Of a stretch of DNA of 7,728 nucleotides, positions 6,178-7,728 are shown piece by piece (position 1 is the first letter of the stretch; the number at the start of each line of letters is the position of its first letter). Made by a program: the position numbers and the translations under genes. The notes beneath the pieces are model-generated. The model was not told the DNA's origin and did no database searches. It saw nothing but the letters and a program-made list of their open reading frames with translations. Source of the stretch: Myxococcales bacterium (lineage in GTDB: Bacteria > Myxococcota_A > Polyangia > Polyangiales > Polyangiaceae); assembly GCA_023248785.1 (NCBI GenBank), contig JAHFDX010000165.1, positions 1-7,728 of the forward strand, in the 5' to 3' direction.

Positions 6178-7728
6178 ATGCGATGGCGGACCTTTCGAAT
6201 TTTCGCTCTGTGCCTTGCCGCCTGCTCCGAAGCTTTGGCGCCGTCGCCCGAGCCAACGCGCGTGCTCGAGGATTACACGCGAGCGGGCAGTCTCTTTGTT
6301 GCCCCGTTTCCAAGCGAGGACCTTCGCCTGGCGGATGGGCATATCGATCTTTCCAAGTGGCCTGGTGTCGAAACGGTCAATGTCACGAACCAGGCGCACT
6401 TGCTCCTCATGCGTGACGCGCGCGGGTTCTCGCAAACGGCGGCCGCGTATTTTTCGTTTTCATCTGCAATCGACGCACACGCGTTGCCGGATGTTCTCGC
6501 GATCCGAAGTCCGAACGCTTCAGTGGCCATCATTAATGTCGACAAGCGGTCTTCAACATACCTGGGACGAACGCCTCTCTCGGTGCAGTTCATGGAAGAG
6601 GGGGGGCCCTTCGGGGCACCCAACATGCTCGCGCTACTGCCGTATCAAGGATTCCCCCTCGAACCCGGCATGCTCTACGCCGCTGTTGTGAGGCGTTCGC
6701 TGCTCGATGCCGCGGGGCGTACTCTTTCGCCGAGCCAGACGGTGAGCGCTCTTGGAAAGGGCGAGCGACCCGCCGGCATGTCGGATGCCGCGACGGTTTC
6801 TTACCACGAGGCACTTCGCGGGCTCTCGGACGCCGGAATCGATTCGCAGGATCTTGCGGCGCTCGCAGTGTTTCGGACGGATTCCCCATTCGAGGCGATG
6901 GACCTTGTTAAGGCCGATGCCATCGACCGACCGGTGCTCGATGAAAAGCTGAAGCGCACCGGTACCTTCGCAAACTTCTGTGTCTACGCATCCACGGTGC
7001 AGATGCCCGTGTATCAGGACGGCGCTCCGCCCTACACCAACGAGGGGGGGCAGTGGCGTTTTGACGGCGCCGGCAAGCCCATTTTCCAGCGGAATGAAAA
7101 AGCAACAATTATTGTTACAATTCCGCGCTCACCGATGCCGGTTGCCGGATTTCCCACCGTCATTTTCTCTCGCACAGGCGCCGGAGGTGACCGCCCCCTT
7201 GTCGATCGCGGAACGCACGCGGTGTCAGGTGGACCTGCGATCACGGAAGGGACGGGTCCCGCACTCGACTTTGCCCGCGCGGGTTTTGCGGCGATCAGCA
7301 TCGACGGGCCACTCGGAGGTCTGCGCAATCCGAATCACGACGACGAGCAGTTTTTGATCTTCAACATCCAAAATCCGGGAGCCATTCGCGATAACTTAAG
7401 GCAGAGCGCCCTCGAACTTCAGCTCGCAGCGCACATGATAGACACGCTTGCGGTTGACGCGACAGACTGCCCGGATTTCCAAAGCGCAACAGCCACGGCG
7501 AAGTTCGACGCGACAAAGCTCGCGCTCTTTGGCCATTCGATGGGCGCCACGATCGTGCCAATCGCCCTTGGATTCGAACCCAGATTTCGTGCCGCGATCT
7601 TGAGTGGGGCCGGGGGAAGTTGGATTGAAAACATCATGTACAAGGCGGATCCGATCGCGGTGCGCGGGCTCGCAGAGATTCTGATCGGGTACCGATCTCT
7701 TTCGAGGAAGTTGTCAGAGGGAGATCCC
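6178..7728 (+). CDS. Alpha/beta-hydrolase lipoprotein (extracellular lipase/esterase-like), 3'-truncated by the window edge
   Basis: The frame is open from an in-frame TAG at 6169 to the window end: 517 codons from ATG 6178, with no stop. The start is chosen because MRWRTFRIFALCLAAC gives a lipoprotein signal with lipobox LAAC (Cys16); no clear ribosome binding site precedes it. The N-terminal ~170 residues (LFVAPFPSEDLRL, then RGFSQTAAAYFSFSSAID, later LLPYQGFPLEPGMLYAAVV and LLDAAGRTL) resemble the Ig-like front half of extracellular lipases of the VolA/Pla-1 type. The hydrolase domain follows: strand PTVIF (326-330) with RTGAGGD (332-338) where an oxyanion-hole HG would be expected, GFAAISIDGP (369-378), and GHSMG with nucleophile Ser454. 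The acid and His of the triad would lie beyond the window. Cleavage of an ester or lipid at the cell surface is the likely activity; the substrate is unknown. The gene is divergent from the lipoprotein operon. Confidence 0.85.
   Translation, partial: MRWRTFRIFALCLAACSEALAPSPEPTRVLEDYTRAGSLFVAPFPSEDLRLADGHIDLSKWPGVETVNVTNQAHLLLMRDARGFSQTAAAYFSFSSAIDAHALPDVLAIRSPNASVAIINVDKRSSTYLGRTPLSVQFMEEGGPFGAPNMLALLPYQGFPLEPGMLYAAVVRRSLLDAAGRTLSPSQTVSALGKGERPAGMSDAATVSYHEALRGLSDAGIDSQDLAALAVFRTDSPFEAMDLVKADAIDRPVLDEKLKRTGTFANFCVYASTVQMPVYQDGAPPYTNEGGQWRFDGAGKPIFQRNEKATIIVTIPRSPMPVAGFPTVIFSRTGAGGDRPLVDRGTHAVSGGPAITEGTGPALDFARAGFAAISIDGPLGGLRNPNHDDEQFLIFNIQNPGAIRDNLRQSALELQLAAHMIDTLAVDATDCPDFQSATATAKFDATKLALFGHSMGATIVPIALGFEPRFRAAILSGAGGSWIENIMYKADPIAVRGLAEILIGYRSLSRKLSEGDP

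Noticed and set aside
6110..6691. A 193-codon plus-strand open frame starting MPPPHSLRAC
   Set aside because: It overlaps the true frame from 6178, which carries a lipobox, lipase-like segments and the GHSMG motif. This frame is Arg/Ser/Cys-rich and featureless.
1..7728. CRISPR arrays, tRNA/rRNA genes, insertion sequences with a transposase, toxin-antitoxin pairs
   Set aside because: I looked on both strands and saw no spaced direct repeats, no cloverleaf and no transposase-like or toxin-like protein. The only repeat structures are the 12-bp array and the palindromic element.

Overview
The window looks like chromosomal DNA from a myxobacterium-like member of the Myxococcota (Polyangia type). 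This is inferred from style, not from a marker gene. The DNA is moderately GC-rich. Four consecutive genes start with lipoprotein signal peptides, and three of them continue into low-complexity Asp/Ala/Gly linkers (DAGDAG, DGG, DATADGG) of the kind common on envelope proteins of this phylum. No rRNA, tRNA, CRISPR array, transposase or phage gene is visible.

Layout. Positions 2-661 (+) hold the 3' two thirds or so of an AraC-family regulator whose start lies before the window. Three perfect 12-bp tandem repeats abut its stop codon. The 662-1022 gap is dominated by a large nested palindrome (about 746-1001). It ends just upstream of a well-formed ribosome binding site and a small VOC (glyoxalase/bleomycin-resistance fold) gene, 1023-1421 (+). 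Next is a cysteine-rich, internally duplicated lipoprotein gene, 1534-2094 (+). It converges on a minus-strand pair, 5972->3612 and 3615->2125, that encodes two large lipoproteins and overlaps by an ATGA junction, so the pair is almost certainly co-translated. The downstream member ends in what reads as a seven-repeat beta-propeller. The upstream 786-residue member is unrecognised. Across a 205-bp divergent intergenic region that contains a TGACT-N4-AGTCA palindrome, a further lipoprotein gene starts at 6178 (+) and runs off the window end. It is an alpha/beta-hydrolase with a GHSMG nucleophile elbow and an N-terminal region resembling those of extracellular lipases.

How the genes may fit together. 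The minus-strand operon and its neighbours point to surface or periplasmic envelope functions: a binding or scaffold pair, a Cys-rich surface protein and a surface esterase/lipase. Nothing in the sequence ties the AraC regulator or the VOC protein to them. The items most worth a second look are the palindromic repeat with covarying terminal hairpins, the unexplained lipoprotein pair, and the Cys-rich tandem-domain protein. I saw no convincing complete novel defence, biosynthetic or mobile system.
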